Shown here piece after piece: positions 16,235-25,570 of a stretch of 64,000 nt of DNA. How positions within the stretch are numbered: position 1 is the first letter of the stretch; every line of letters begins with the position of its first letter. The DNA comes from an uncultured Clostridia bacterium. Its GTDB lineage: Bacteria > Bacillota > Clostridia > TANB77 > CAG-508. Under the pieces are notes generated by a model. The model was not told where the DNA came from. It made no database searches and saw only the letters and a list, made by a program, of their open reading frames with translations. The translations under genes and the position numbers were made by a program. The stretch spans positions 1-64,000 of the forward strand of contig CAKPKE010000004.1 in NCBI GenBank assembly GCA_934167095.1, read 5' to 3'.

Positions 16235-17050
16235 ATGCGTAGAAATAAGAAAACTGGAATAGTAGGAGTAATAATAACAATAATAATTCTAATTATTATT
16301 GTTATTGTTTCTAATGTTAAAATAGAGAATTTCTCTAATATAGGCAGTGCTTTAGGAAGTTTTGTAATGCCAGTACAAAACGGAATAACTTATTTAAAAA
16401 ATAAAATTAGAGGAAATAATGAGTTCTTTTCTGATGTGTCAAATATTAGAGCAGAAAATGAAGAACTAAAAAAGCAAAATGATGAATTAGAAAAAGAATT
16501 AAGAGAACTAGAAATAATAAAGGCAGAAAATGAAACTTTAAAAGAATATGTAAATTTAAAAGATAAATATACCGAATACAAAACTTTGCCAGGATATGTT
16601 ATAAACAGAGATAACAGCAATTATAGCAATATTATAGTTATAAATGTTGGAAAAAATGATGGAATAAAGGTAAATATGCCGGTTATTTCAAATAATGGTT
16701 TAGTAGGACATATTATTTCTGTAACCGATACAACAGCAAAAGTTCAAACTCTTTTAGATACAGCAAGTGCAGTAAGTGGTGTTGTTGGAAGTTCGAGAGA
16801 TACTCTAATTTTAAAAGGAAATTTGCAAGAAACAGGATTGTTAAAAGCAAGTTATATTCAAACAACTGCAACAATTTTAGAAGGGGATAAAGTAGAAACT
16901 TCGGGTCTTGGTGGAATATATCCAAAAGGAATAACAATAGGAACAGTAAAACAAGTAATAAATACAAAAAATTTAACCAATAGATATGCTTTAATAGAGC
17001 CTGCAGTAGATATTAATAAAATAGAAACTGTATTGGTAATAACAAATTAA
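16235..17050 (+). CDS. mreC: Rod-shape-determining protein MreC
   Basis: The 271-residue protein has a short cytoplasmic N-terminus, one membrane helix (about 8-26), and a dimerising coiled coil (about 70-110, Glu/Lys/Leu repeats). The beta-barrel periplasm-type domain contains VINVGKNDGIKVNMPVISNN and the TSGLGGIYPKGI loop typical of MreC. It links PBP2 outside the cell to MreB inside. AGGAG precedes ATG 16235. Confidence 0.93.
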   Translation: MRRNKKTGIVGVIITIIILIIIVIVSNVKIENFSNIGSALGSFVMPVQNGITYLKNKIRGNNEFFSDVSNIRAENEELKKQNDELEKELRELEIIKAENETLKEYVNLKDKYTEYKTLPGYVINRDNSNYSNIIVINVGKNDGIKVNMPVISNNGLVGHIISVTDTTAKVQTLLDTASAVSGVVGSSRDTLILKGNLQETGLLKASYIQTTATILEGDKVETSGLGGIYPKGITIGTVKQVINTKNLTNRYALIEPAVDINKIETVLVITN

Positions 17051-17074
17051 AAATAAGAAAGGAGGAAAGCTAAA

Positions 17075-17608
17075 ATGAAAAAAACAATTTCAATTTTTTG
17101 TTTAGTAGTAACCTTCTTTTTTATATACTTTTTGCAGTCCAATTTTTTTACATGGTTTAATATTAGCGGAATAATGCCTAATTTATATGTAATATTTGTA
17201 TTGTTTATAGGCCTATTTGTAAAAAGAAAAGTAGGTTTAATATTTGGAATGGCAAGTGGATTATATATAGAAATTCTTTTAGGAAGGGGCGTTGGAATAG
17301 CAGCTTTAGGTTTAGGAATAGTAGGAATACTAGGGGAAGTATTTAGCAAAAACTTTTCAAAAGACAGTAGATTTATAGTATCATTAATGGTATTAGGAAC
17401 AACAATAATATATGAAACGCTAATATATATATTATCAATGCTTCAAGCAGGTGGAACAATAGAGATATTGCCATTTATCAAAATTTTATTAGTTGAGTCA
17501 ATATTTAATGTGCTAATAACAATTATAATATATCCAATAATAAAAAAGGCCGGATATTATTTAGAAAATTTATATGATGACAAAATAATGCTAACAAGAT
17601 ATTTCTAA
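17075..17608 (+). CDS. mreD: Rod-shape-determining protein MreD
   Basis: The 177-residue, very hydrophobic protein has five to six membrane helices. The MreD-like segment PNLYVIFVLFIGLFVKRKVG is followed by GLIFGMASGLYIEILLGRGVG. It is the membrane partner of MreC in the elongasome. AAGGAGG lies before ATG 17075. Position between mreC and the PBP2 gene supports the call. Confidence 0.92.
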   Translation: MKKTISIFCLVVTFFFIYFLQSNFFTWFNISGIMPNLYVIFVLFIGLFVKRKVGLIFGMASGLYIEILLGRGVGIAALGLGIVGILGEVFSKNFSKDSRFIVSLMVLGTTIIYETLIYILSMLQAGGTIEILPFIKILLVESIFNVLITIIIYPIIKKAGYYLENLYDDKIMLTRYF

Positions 17609-17619
17609 AAATATGTAGT

Positions 17620-19737
17620 TTGAAAGAAGGTGAGAATATTACGATTCAAGATAGAAATGATAAAATAAGATATAATTTTTCTACAATTATAGTTTATATA
17701 ATTGGAATAATTTTGCTTATGCAACTATTTAACTTGCAAATTATACATGGAGCTGAGTATAGAGAAACTTCAAATACAAGACTTACAAGAGAAAGTGTAT
17801 TGGAAGCTGATAGAGGAAAAATATCAGATAGTTCTGGAACAGTTCTTGCAGGTGTAAAATCTCAATATTCGGTTGTATTATATAAAACAAGCGTAAGTAC
17901 AGAAACTTTAAATAATACAATATTAAATTTAATTAATATTCTTACTGCAAATGGCGATAGTTATGAAGATGAATTTTTGATTAACATTAATCCATATAGT
18001 TTTAAATTAGAAGAAGAAGAAAGTCAAAAAGCCTGGAAAAAGGCGAATAATATAAATGAAGATTATACAGCAGAAGAAGTATTTAATTATTATAAGAAAA
18101 AATATGAAATAACAACAGATAGCGTAGAAGATGCAAGAAAAATAATAGCGATAAGATATTTAATATCATACAAAGGATATAGTAATACGAAATCTTTAAA
18201 AATAGCAAGTAATATAAGTGAAGCAAGTTTGCATCAAATAAAAGAACAAAATACTAATTTGTCTGGTGTTGAAATTCAAGAAAGCTCCATAAGAACATAT
18301 CCGTATGGAAATTTAGCATCACATATTTTAGGAAGAATTGGAAAAATCGAAGAAAATGAGTTAAAAGGAAACGAAGATACATATAACCAAAACGATATTA
18401 TTGGAAAAGCTGGAATTGAATCTGTTTTTGAAAAATACTTAAAAGGCAAAAGCGGAGTAAAACAAATAGATATGAATGTTGATGGAACTACAACAAATGA
18501 ATATGTATCAAAAGAAGCTGTTTCTGGAAGTAATGTAGTTCTCACAATTGATTCGAAACTTCAAAATATAACAGAGCAAGCCCTAAAAAATAATGTTGAA
18601 AAAATTGCAAGTGGAGGATTTGGAAAAGCTTATAATGCAGATGCAGGAGCAGCAGTTGTACTTAATATAAAAAGCGGTGAAGTTCTTGCAATGGCAAGCT
18701 ATCCAGATTATAACCCATCAGATTTTGTAAACGGAATAAATACAAGCACGTGGAATTATTACATAAATGGAGCAACAAAACCTCTAGAAAATAAAGCGAT
18801 ATCTGCTATGTATTCACCAGGTTCTACATATAAAATGGCAACGGCTATTGCCGGATTAGAGTCTGGAGCAATAACTACAACAGAAAAAATTAATGATACT
18901 GGTGTATATAAAAAATATAATAGTGAATGGAAATGTTGGATATATTCAAGCTATGGATATGGACATGGTAGATTTAATGTATCACAGGCGATTAAACATT
19001 CATGCAACTATTTCTTTTACGAATTAGGAGATAGAATAGGAATTGATACTTTAGCTAAATATTCATATTATTTAGGATTAGGACATAAAACTGGAATCGA
19101 GCTAACAGGTGAAATATCAGGAGTTTTAGCAAGTACAAAAATTGCGGAGCAAGAGCATAGAGTATGGAACCCAGGTGAAACAATTTCAGCAGCGATAGGA
19201 CAAAGTTATAATACATTTACGCCATTACAAATGGCTAAATATGTTGCAATGATTGCAAATGGTGGCAAAAAGCTAGATGTAACAATTGTAAAATCAATAA
19301 TAAATTCTGATGGAAGTGAAGTACCAAGGGATGAGTATCAGACTTATGTAAATGAAAAATTAGGAACAACTGAAGATGATAGCGAGGATTTTAGCTTTAA
19401 TCAAGATAATGTAAATGCAATACTTGAAGGAATGAGAGGTGTTACCTCGGAATCTGGAGGTACAGCATATTCAACATTTGCAAACTTTAATATTGAAGTT
19501 GGTGGTAAAACTGGTTCTGCACAAACAGGTGTAGAAGGATATACTAATGCCTGGTTTGTTGGTTTTGCTCCATTTGATGATCCAGAAATTGCAGTAGTAG
19601 TATTTGTGAGAAATGGTGGACATGGTAGTTATACAGCAGAAGTAGCAAGAGATATTATGGCACAGTATTTTGGAATGAATGTAAATCAAGTAACAGAAAA
19701 TGTAAATGCAATACCAAGTACTCAAATAATAAATTAA
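17620..19737 (+). CDS. mrdA: Penicillin-binding protein 2 (elongation transpeptidase)
   Basis: The protein is about 705 residues with one N-terminal membrane helix (about 23-43) and a PBP dimerisation domain. The transpeptidase domain has SxxK as STYK (Ser402), SxN as SCN (KHSCNYFF) and KTGSAQTG. It cross-links new wall during rod elongation with MreBCD and RodA. The start is unclear. TTG 17620 has no ribosome site, while AAGGTGAG at 17626-17633 would fit an ATT at 17638. The coordinate given is the longer reading. Confidence 0.93.
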   Translation: MKEGENITIQDRNDKIRYNFSTIIVYIIGIILLMQLFNLQIIHGAEYRETSNTRLTRESVLEADRGKISDSSGTVLAGVKSQYSVVLYKTSVSTETLNNTILNLINILTANGDSYEDEFLININPYSFKLEEEESQKAWKKANNINEDYTAEEVFNYYKKKYEITTDSVEDARKIIAIRYLISYKGYSNTKSLKIASNISEASLHQIKEQNTNLSGVEIQESSIRTYPYGNLASHILGRIGKIEENELKGNEDTYNQNDIIGKAGIESVFEKYLKGKSGVKQIDMNVDGTTTNEYVSKEAVSGSNVVLTIDSKLQNITEQALKNNVEKIASGGFGKAYNADAGAAVVLNIKSGEVLAMASYPDYNPSDFVNGINTSTWNYYINGATKPLENKAISAMYSPGSTYKMATAIAGLESGAITTTEKINDTGVYKKYNSEWKCWIYSSYGYGHGRFNVSQAIKHSCNYFFYELGDRIGIDTLAKYSYYLGLGHKTGIELTGEISGVLASTKIAEQEHRVWNPGETISAAIGQSYNTFTPLQMAKYVAMIANGGKKLDVTIVKSIINSDGSEVPRDEYQTYVNEKLGTTEDDSEDFSFNQDNVNAILEGMRGVTSESGGTAYSTFANFNIEVGGKTGSAQTGVEGYTNAWFVGFAPFDDPEIAVVVFVRNGGHGSYTAEVARDIMAQYFGMNVNQVTENVNAIPSTQIIN

Positions 19738-19751
19738 ACAAAGGAAGAAAA

Positions 19752-19792
19752 GTCAATAGTTAATATTAAAAAAATAAATATTAATTATTGAC
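19752..19792. other. Long inverted repeat before minC
   Basis: GTCAATAGTTAATATT and AATATTAATTATTGAC form a 16-bp stem with one G-T pair and a loop of about 9 A/T bases. There is no T tract, so it is only a possible terminator or leader structure. Confidence 0.5.
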
Positions 19793-19825
19793 TAATTATA
19801 TGCAAAATAGAAAGGGAGCACATTT

Positions 19826-20443
19826 ATGAAGAGTTGTATAATGGTTAGTATGAAACAAGAGAATGTAGTAATAAAAATTAGCGAAGAAACAAGTCAAGAA
19901 AAAATATTAGAAGAATTAAAAAAGAGAATGCCGGGATTAAAAAAACTTTATAAAGAAGAGAAACAACCAATTTTAATTACTGGGAAAATATTAAAAAACA
20001 AAGAGATAGATGAAATACAAAGTTTAATAAACAAGTATTTAGATGTAGAAGTTAAATTTGAATCACCAAGAACATTAGGCCTTCATGGTATAACAAAAAC
20101 GTATAAAAAATATATTGCAACATCTGAAACAAAGTTCCATAGAGCATCTTTAAGATCTGGGCAAAAAGTGGAATTTGAAGGAAGCTTAGTTATTATAGGT
20201 GATGTAAACGACGGAGCTGAGGTAATTGCTAGCGAAAATATTGTTGTAGTAGGTGTCTTAAGAGGTCTTGCTCATGCTGGTGCAAAAGGAAATAAAGAAG
20301 CCATAATTACAGCATCCTCAATAGAATCAATGCAACTTAGAATAGCAAATGTTGTAAAAGAAAGAGAAAAAGACGAAATTCTTTCTGATACAAAAAAAAC
20401 GTATGCATATTTAAATGAAAAAGGTGAAATGGTAATAGAATAA
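19826..20443 (+). CDS. minC: Septum-site-determining protein MinC
   Basis: The 205-residue protein has a MinC N-domain (about 10-90). A beta-helix C-domain follows, with RSGQKVEFEGSLVIIGDVND and then GAEVIASENIVVVGVLRGLAHAG, the MinD-binding and FtsZ-inhibiting signature. It blocks FtsZ ring formation away from midcell. GGGAG at about 19814-19818 sets ATG 19826. MinD and MinE, often next to minC, are not in the window, so they must be elsewhere or absent. Confidence 0.93.
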   Translation: MKSCIMVSMKQENVVIKISEETSQEKILEELKKRMPGLKKLYKEEKQPILITGKILKNKEIDEIQSLINKYLDVEVKFESPRTLGLHGITKTYKKYIATSETKFHRASLRSGQKVEFEGSLVIIGDVNDGAEVIASENIVVVGVLRGLAHAGAKGNKEAIITASSIESMQLRIANVVKEREKDEILSDTKKTYAYLNEKGEMVIE

Positions 20444-20446
20444 AAT

Positions 20447-20484
20447 AAAAGCTCTTTTCAATATAAAAACGAGAAGAGCTTTTT
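20447..20484. terminator. Bidirectional terminator between minC and a minus-strand gene
   Basis: AAAAGCTCTT (20447-20456) pairs with AAGAGCTTTT (20474-20483), with T or A runs suitable for both strands. Confidence 0.8.
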
Positions 20485-20950
20485 AATTCATCAATAACAA
20501 AAATAAAATCATAATTAAAAAATAGTCATGAGAATCCTCGTTAAATAAAAAGAAAATTAGTGCTAGTATTAAGAGGTCATCAAAGTATAAATCTAATCCT
20601 AAAATACTAAACATAGGTTGTTGCTTTTGATTGGTATTTACTACGCTATTGGAAGCGTTTAACTGATGATTATGGTTACTTGAAAATCTGTTATATAAAT
20701 TAGAAGAATTTGTATTTGATTTAGTATTAAATGATTCAGCTGGAATGTAGTTTTCCTTAAATTGTGAGTGATGTGGAGGTGGAGGCTTAGGAATACTTTG
20801 AGATAAATTGCCTTGAAATACAGTATCTGTAGGAGCTTTATAAGTGTGTGCTAGATTTTGATTCTGGATATAACTATTATTTAAAGATGATTTTTTATTA
20901 ATGTAATTCATATAATTTGGAAATCCATAGTATGGATAATCAGGAATCAT
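20483..20950 (-). CDS. Asn/Pro-rich protein with hydrophobic C-terminus
   Basis: The 155-residue protein starts at ATG 20950 (AGGTGG upstream; the longer GTG start at 20965 overlaps it). A Tyr/Pro-rich N-terminus (MIPDYPYYGFPNYMNYINKK) leads into a low-complexity Asn/Ser/Pro/His middle and two C-terminal hydrophobic stretches (LDLYFDDLLILALIFFLF and YFLIMILFLLLM). I do not recognise a named family, though Firmicutes sporulation proteins often have a similar short hydrophobic FDDLLIL tail. It overlaps the preceding minus-strand gene by 11 bp. A spore-related role is an inference. Confidence 0.6.
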   Translation of the reverse strand: MIPDYPYYGFPNYMNYINKKSSLNNSYIQNQNLAHTYKAPTDTVFQGNLSQSIPKPPPPHHSQFKENYIPAESFNTKSNTNSSNLYNRFSSNHNHQLNASNSVVNTNQKQQPMFSILGLDLYFDDLLILALIFFLFNEDSHDYFLIMILFLLLMN

Positions 20951-21314
20951 GTTTTTGGTCACCACCTAAATTATTCATAACATTCATAACTTGCTCTAAA
21001 TTTAATAGTTGTATGTACTCATCGACTTTGTTTTGCCTAGAAGGCTTTAAATAAGGTTTTAGCGAGCGTAACAAATTAGCACTGTTGCTGTTGCTTGAGG
21101 CTTGCATTGCAGACATGACTTGACTAATTTTGATAATTGTATCCATGTCTATATTAGGAAAACTTGCTTCATCAGAGGAGCTAGAAGTTTGCGAATTAGT
21201 ATTTTCTGTTTGAGCTGTCTGATTAGAATTTTCAGAGCTATCAGATTCATTTTGCTGATTTGCAGATGACATCATTTGAGCAAAATTTTTTATAATATCA
21301 GCCATATCTGCCAA
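20940..21314 (-). CDS. Asn/Ser-rich protein with conserved helical C-terminus
   Basis: The protein is about 124 residues. The first 65 are Asn/Gln/Ser-rich. The last 45 form a helical domain reading LLRSLKPYLKPSRQNKVDEY then IQLLNLEQVMNVM. That tail looks like a conserved motif in small Clostridia proteins of unknown function. TTG 21314 is the best start because AGGAGGTG sits 6-7 nt upstream; the GTG within that site is rejected. It is the middle gene of a three-gene minus-strand operon. No function can be given. Confidence 0.62.
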   Translation of the reverse strand: MADMADIIKNFAQMMSSANQQNESDSSENSNQTAQTENTNSQTSSSSDEASFPNIDMDTIIKISQVMSAMQASSNSNSANLLRSLKPYLKPSRQNKVDEYIQLLNLEQVMNVMNNLGGDQKHDS

Positions 21315-21336
21315 TTTTATCACCTCCTAATGAAAT

Positions 21337-21522
21337 TTATTTATTACCATTATTGTTGTTATTAGATAATTTGTTCATCATAGCTTGAGCACCACCGTTG
21401 GCATTTATTATTGCTTGAGCCTCATTCATTTTGCTTTGAAGTTCTTTTTTATCCATGTGTGCAATCATATTCATTAGTTGACCTAAGTTCATGTTGTTCA
21501 TATTATTCATGTTGTTATTCAT
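21337..21522 (-). CDS. Small Asn/Met-rich protein
   Basis: The 61-residue protein starts with a repetitive MNNNMNNMNNMN. A short helical core follows (LGQLMNMIAHMDKKELQSKM), then an Asn-rich tail. GAAAGGATT lies before ATG 21522. The DKKELQ core and its position ahead of two other Asn-rich genes suggest one operon read leftwards. No family is recognised; the low-complexity ends lower confidence that all of it is functional. Confidence 0.5.
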   Translation of the reverse strand: MNNNMNNMNNMNLGQLMNMIAHMDKKELQSKMNEAQAIINANGGAQAMMNKLSNNNNNGNK

Positions 21523-21708
21523 AAAAAATCAATCCTTTCAAAAGTTACTATATAATATTCAGAAATGTTAAAAGTGTTACTAAAATTTTGAAAAAATTAA
21601 AAAGTAATATTTTGCGGAATAAAGAGAAAAATTAATTTTTTATGAAATATAGTGTAAAAAAAGCAAAAAATATGGCGAACGAATATAAAAATTAATAAGC
21701 TGAAAGCC

Positions 21709-22091
21709 TTGCAACATAAGTGGTTTGATGCTATCATATATTTAGTTTTATAAAACTTTTAAATCTTAATCGTAAATGTACTAGTACTAATTAATTGCAA
21801 AGAGATTCTCTATCTATGCAAGCTAAAGAGTATTTCGCATCTGATTTCGAAATCCCAAAGAAAAAATTAAAAATAACCGAAGAAAATAATATAAATAACA
21901 ATCCCCCTAAATGTTATTATATATAAGATTTTATCCAATATTATTTTTATAGGAGGTGAAGGACTCATTATATTATATAAACGCAATTTAATAATGCACA
22001 CACACATTCCCCTTATTTTTATTTAATTTAAAAATTAACTATATTAGTTTATGTGATAGGCAGTATGAGAGAGTACTGCCTCAATTTTTTT
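21709..22091 (+). ncRNA. Candidate small RNA or short-peptide transcript upstream of spoIIE
   Basis: TTGCAA (21709-21714), 17 bp and TATCAT (21732-21737) could start a transcript near 21744 that ends at the terminator 22058-22091, about 350 nt later. No gene of normal size lies between. The transcript would include short palindromes and a perfect ribosome-binding sequence at 21952-21962 with only tiny frames after it. It matches no RNA family I can name. Confidence 0.35.
22058..22091 (+). terminator. Strong orphan terminator
   Basis: AGGCAGTA (22058-22065) pairs with TACTGCCT (22074-22081) and is followed by CAATTTTTTT. No coding gene lies immediately upstream. Confidence 0.75.
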
Positions 22092-22341
22092 ATGCCAATT
22101 ACCCTCTAAATATTGTATTTTGAAACAAAATAATATAAAATAAACGAAGCAATTTCATCATAAGATAAAAATAATAAAATTTAATAAACAAAAAGAAGAA
22201 AAAATATCATAATAAGTAGAAAACTTTTTTGATTTTTGTATCTAAAACGACAAATAAATCAACTGTTTTGTATTACAATATAAGCATTCAAACAAAGGAA
22301 AAATAAGTTTGAAAATTTACAAAAATCTATGGGGTGGAAAT

Positions 22342-24828
22342 ATGTTTCAAAATATAACAAGTAACACAAATGATGAAATATTAAATGAGGAGAGCGGCTT
22401 AAAAAAGTTTTTTAAAGATAACTTTAAAATTCAAAATATTATAATATACATACTGTCTTTTATGATGTCTATGGTTGGTGGACAAGATGGTAGCATTTTT
22501 AGTCAAATTGCTCCATTTGGACTTGCAATGTTTGCAGCATGTGTTGGAAGTGGAATTCCTGTTGCAATAGTTGCTATAACCACATTAGTAGGAACAACAA
22601 TAAAATTTGGAGTAGGAGGGCTAACTACAACACTACTTACAATTCTAGTGTTCTTAGCATTTATTTTAATTAAAAGACCTTATGAAGATGAAGATAGAAA
22701 CGAAAAATTAAAAGTTGGAGTTCAACTTGCAAGTAGTATATTTATAGTTCAAATTGTTAAATGCTTATTTAAAGGAGTGCTATTATATGATATTTTGTTT
22801 AGTATAATGCTAACAGTGATATCATACATTTTGTATAAAATTTTTGTAAATGGACTACCAGTAATAAAAGAATATGGAGAAAAAACTGTATTTAGCATAG
22901 AAGAAGTAATGGGAGCAAGTCTGCTTCTTGCAATAGCAATAAATTGCTTTGGAAATCTAAATGTATTTGGATATTCTATAAGAAATATACTTAACATATT
23001 AATTGTACTTGTAATGGGCTGGAAAAACGGAATGTTAGTTGGTGCAACTTCTGGAATAACAATTGGAACAGTTTTAGGAATATTAAATGGACAAGATCCA
23101 GTAATGCTTGCGGCGTATGGAATATCTGGATTGGTTGCAGGAATATTAAATAGATTTGGAAAAATTGGCGTAATATTAGGATTTATAATTGGAAATATTA
23201 TTTTATCATATTTAGCAAATGGAAATACAATAGAGGTAATAAAATTCCAAGAAATTTTAATTGCAGCTTTGGGCCTTTTAGCAGTACCAAAGAAATATAA
23301 AATTAATATAAGCGATATACTATCAGACACAAAATTGCTTCCAGAAACAACTACAAGAACATTGGAAGAAAACAAAGAAACAGTAAATAAGCTAGAAAAT
23401 ATGTCTAGCACAATAATGCAAATTGCAAATGAATATAAAGATGTTGCAGCAAGTGTTGTAGCAGATGAAGAAATAGAAGAGCAAGAAAAGCAAAATGAAG
23501 AGATGTTCATTGACGAGCTAATGAATAATCTAGAAGGCAAAGAAGAAAATCTTTTATATGATGAAATTTACAATAACAACGGAAATATAATTGAAGATAT
23601 ATTTAACGAATTGCTAAAAAATGATGTGTTAACAAGACCTGACATTTTGTATATTTTCCAAAAGCATAATAATTACATATTAGGATTTAGCAAAGATTCA
23701 AAAGAAGATGAATCAGTTGCTAAAAATGACATTGACGAAATGCTAAAAACAATAAATTATTCATATAGAATTAGTAAAATAAATTTTGTATGGAAGAAAA
23801 AGTTAGACGATAATAAAAAACAAGTGTCTAGTCAATTATCAAATGTTTCAGAGGCTATCTCAAATTTAGCAGAGCAAATAACTAAAAAAGAAGTTAATGA
23901 GTTTGATGATAAAAAAGAACAAATCAGAAAACTTCTACTAGAAAAAGAAGTTGATGTAAAAGAAGTAAATATTACAAAGGCAGATGACGAAAAATATTTA
24001 GTTAATATTTATACAGGAATATGCTCAAATGAAGATGGTTCAGAATGTTTTGTAAAGAAAATAGATAAAGTTTTGCAAAAAGTATTACAAGAAAAAATGA
24101 CTCTTCAAAAGCAAAAATGTGGACTTAGAGTAGATTCAGAAATTTGCTTATTTACATATACATCAGAAGATAAATTCTTTAGCCAAATAGGAATTGCAAA
24201 ATCTAAAAAATATGATTCAATAATTTCAGGCGATACAACAATTCAAACAAAATTAGATGATGGAAAAATGTTACTTGCATTAAGCGATGGAATGGGTTCG
24301 GGACCAGAAGCAAGAAAATCTAGCAAAATAGCAATTAAAATGTTAGAAAGACTACTAAGTTCAGGATTTAATAAAGATACAGCACTAAAATTAATCAATA
24401 ATACAATTTCTGCAAACACTGATGACGACATGTATGCAACATTAGATATAAGCATATTAGATTTGTACAATGGAAGTATGGAATTCATTAAAAATGGAGC
24501 TTGCCCAACATTTATAAAAAGAAATGGACAAGTAGAAGTTTTAAAAGCAGTAGCATTGCCAACTGGAATATTAAATAATATTGATTTGGTTGAGTACAAT
24601 TATGACTTACAAGATGGCGATATAATTGTAATGTGTAGTGATGGAATATTAGATTCAAGCAAGGAATATGTAAGTAAAGAACTATGGGTAAAAGAAACAT
24701 TGGAAGAAATTGAAACAGATGATGCTCAAAGAATTGCAGATATTCTACTTTGTGAAGCAAAAGACAATGACTTTGGAAAAGAGAAAGATGACATGACTGT
24801 AATTACATGTAAAATAAATAAAAAATAA
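22342..24828 (+). CDS. spoIIE: Stage II sporulation protein E (PP2C phosphatase)
   Basis: The protein is about 828 residues. A long N-terminal membrane region has about ten helices (to about residue 330), then a central regulatory region. A PPM/PP2C phosphatase domain occupies about 620-828, with metal-binding Asp in ALSDGMGSGPEARKSS and later IVMCSDGILDSS. SpoIIE dephosphorylates the anti-anti-sigma factor SpoIIAA to activate sigma F in the forespore and localises with FtsZ. ATG 22342 follows GGGGTGG; an upstream TTG frame lacks a site. A possible Spo0A box at 22246-22253 agrees with control by Spo0A. Confidence 0.95.
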   Translation: MFQNITSNTNDEILNEESGLKKFFKDNFKIQNIIIYILSFMMSMVGGQDGSIFSQIAPFGLAMFAACVGSGIPVAIVAITTLVGTTIKFGVGGLTTTLLTILVFLAFILIKRPYEDEDRNEKLKVGVQLASSIFIVQIVKCLFKGVLLYDILFSIMLTVISYILYKIFVNGLPVIKEYGEKTVFSIEEVMGASLLLAIAINCFGNLNVFGYSIRNILNILIVLVMGWKNGMLVGATSGITIGTVLGILNGQDPVMLAAYGISGLVAGILNRFGKIGVILGFIIGNIILSYLANGNTIEVIKFQEILIAALGLLAVPKKYKINISDILSDTKLLPETTTRTLEENKETVNKLENMSSTIMQIANEYKDVAASVVADEEIEEQEKQNEEMFIDELMNNLEGKEENLLYDEIYNNNGNIIEDIFNELLKNDVLTRPDILYIFQKHNNYILGFSKDSKEDESVAKNDIDEMLKTINYSYRISKINFVWKKKLDDNKKQVSSQLSNVSEAISNLAEQITKKEVNEFDDKKEQIRKLLLEKEVDVKEVNITKADDEKYLVNIYTGICSNEDGSECFVKKIDKVLQKVLQEKMTLQKQKCGLRVDSEICLFTYTSEDKFFSQIGIAKSKKYDSIISGDTTIQTKLDDGKMLLALSDGMGSGPEARKSSKIAIKMLERLLSSGFNKDTALKLINNTISANTDDDMYATLDISILDLYNGSMEFIKNGACPTFIKRNGQVEVLKAVALPTGILNNIDLVEYNYDLQDGDIIVMCSDGILDSSKEYVSKELWVKETLEEIETDDAQRIADILLCEAKDNDFGKEKDDMTVITCKINKK

Positions 24829-24861
24829 AAAAATGGCCATAATATTTCTAGAGGTGCTTAT

Positions 24862-25113
24862 ATGGAAATATTTGATGGTGAAAATTATAAATTTATTAGT
24901 GAATATATAGAATCTAAAATAAAAAATCTAAGAAACAACAAAGATTTTAATGAAAAATATTTGAAACTATATGAAAAAATAGATGAAGTAGAAAAAGAAT
25001 TAAAAGGAGAACAAAAAGAAAAATTTGATGAAATAATTAAACTATTTTATCAAACTGAAGAGTATTATTTTGCGTATAGTTATTTGTTAGGAATAAAAGA
25101 AAAAGATATATAA
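24862..25113 (+). CDS. Small charged helical protein of unknown function
   Basis: The 83-residue acidic protein is predicted mostly helical (NLRNNKDFNEKYLKLYEKID, then VEKELKGEQKEKFDEIIKLF) and ends YYFAYSYLLGIKEKDI. GAGGTG precedes ATG 24862. It sits 33 bp after spoIIE and convergent with the XRE regulator. Similar short proteins occur near phage or mobile genes, but I cannot name a family. Base composition matches its neighbours. Confidence 0.55.
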   Translation: MEIFDGENYKFISEYIESKIKNLRNNKDFNEKYLKLYEKIDEVEKELKGEQKEKFDEIIKLFYQTEEYYFAYSYLLGIKEKDI

Positions 25114-25144
25114 ATTTAGAAAACTCTAAGTTTATATGTCTTTT

Positions 25145-25474
25145 TTATCTTTCTAGAAAATATTTTATTAAAAATAATACACTATCTCTGTCTTTTTTGG
25201 AAAGCTTTTTAAAATCTTCGTCATACATTTTTACATCTTTTTTTAAATCCTCATCAAGTAAGTCATAAAGAATAACATCAGGAGTAATTTTATATGCATT
25301 GCATAATTTTAATAATGTATCAATGCTTCCTTTTGAAAATCCGCGTTCAATTTGACTAATATGTCTTGGCTCTAAGCCAGTGAGTTCTGCAACTTGGTTT
25401 TGTGTTAAGTTATTTTTTAATCTATATTCTTGGCAGATTTTGCCAATATGTTCACCTATGTTTGATTTTTCCAT
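25145..25474 (-). CDS. XRE-family helix-turn-helix regulator
   Basis: The 109-residue protein has a Cro/C1-type HTH at about 8-65 (LKNNLTQNQVAELTGLEPRH then ISQIERG), and a short helical C-terminus (about 70-109) that may dimerise. Its length suits a simple DNA-binding repressor. It stands alone on the minus strand; the next plus-strand genes are the secreted proteins at 25715 and 27279, and control of these is only a guess. No metal or ligand domain is visible. Confidence 0.85.
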   Translation of the reverse strand: MEKSNIGEHIGKICQEYRLKNNLTQNQVAELTGLEPRHISQIERGFSKGSIDTLLKLCNAYKITPDVILYDLLDEDLKKDVKMYDEDFKKLSKKDRDSVLFLIKYFLER

Positions 25475-25570
25475 AATTACCTACTTTCTATAACAAATAA
25501 TATAATATTTTAACTAATATTTTAGAATGATTTTATAATTGATAAAAAGGAAAAATAAAGCGATTTTGTA

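Larger units (their letters stand above)
21523..22341. other. Long gap upstream of spoIIE
   Basis: No long ORF is present in either direction. Visible items are a candidate promoter (21709-21737), short palindromes around 21780-21815, an isolated AGGAGGTGAAGG at 21952-21962 followed only by very short frames, a strong terminator (22058-22091), and the spoIIE promoter region with a possible 0A box (AACGACAA, 22246-22253). Confidence 0.5.

Noticed and set aside
21660..21740. Cyclic-di-GMP or other known riboswitch before spoIIE
   Set aside because: GCTGAAAGCC is faintly similar to a riboswitch core, but the GACGCAAAGC-type and other conserved bases of known classes are missing.
22749..23540. 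Minus-strand 263-residue ORF opposite spoIIE
   Set aside because: It lies wholly opposite the membrane-spanning part of spoIIE, has no ribosome site and no recognisable motif. It is a codon-use shadow.
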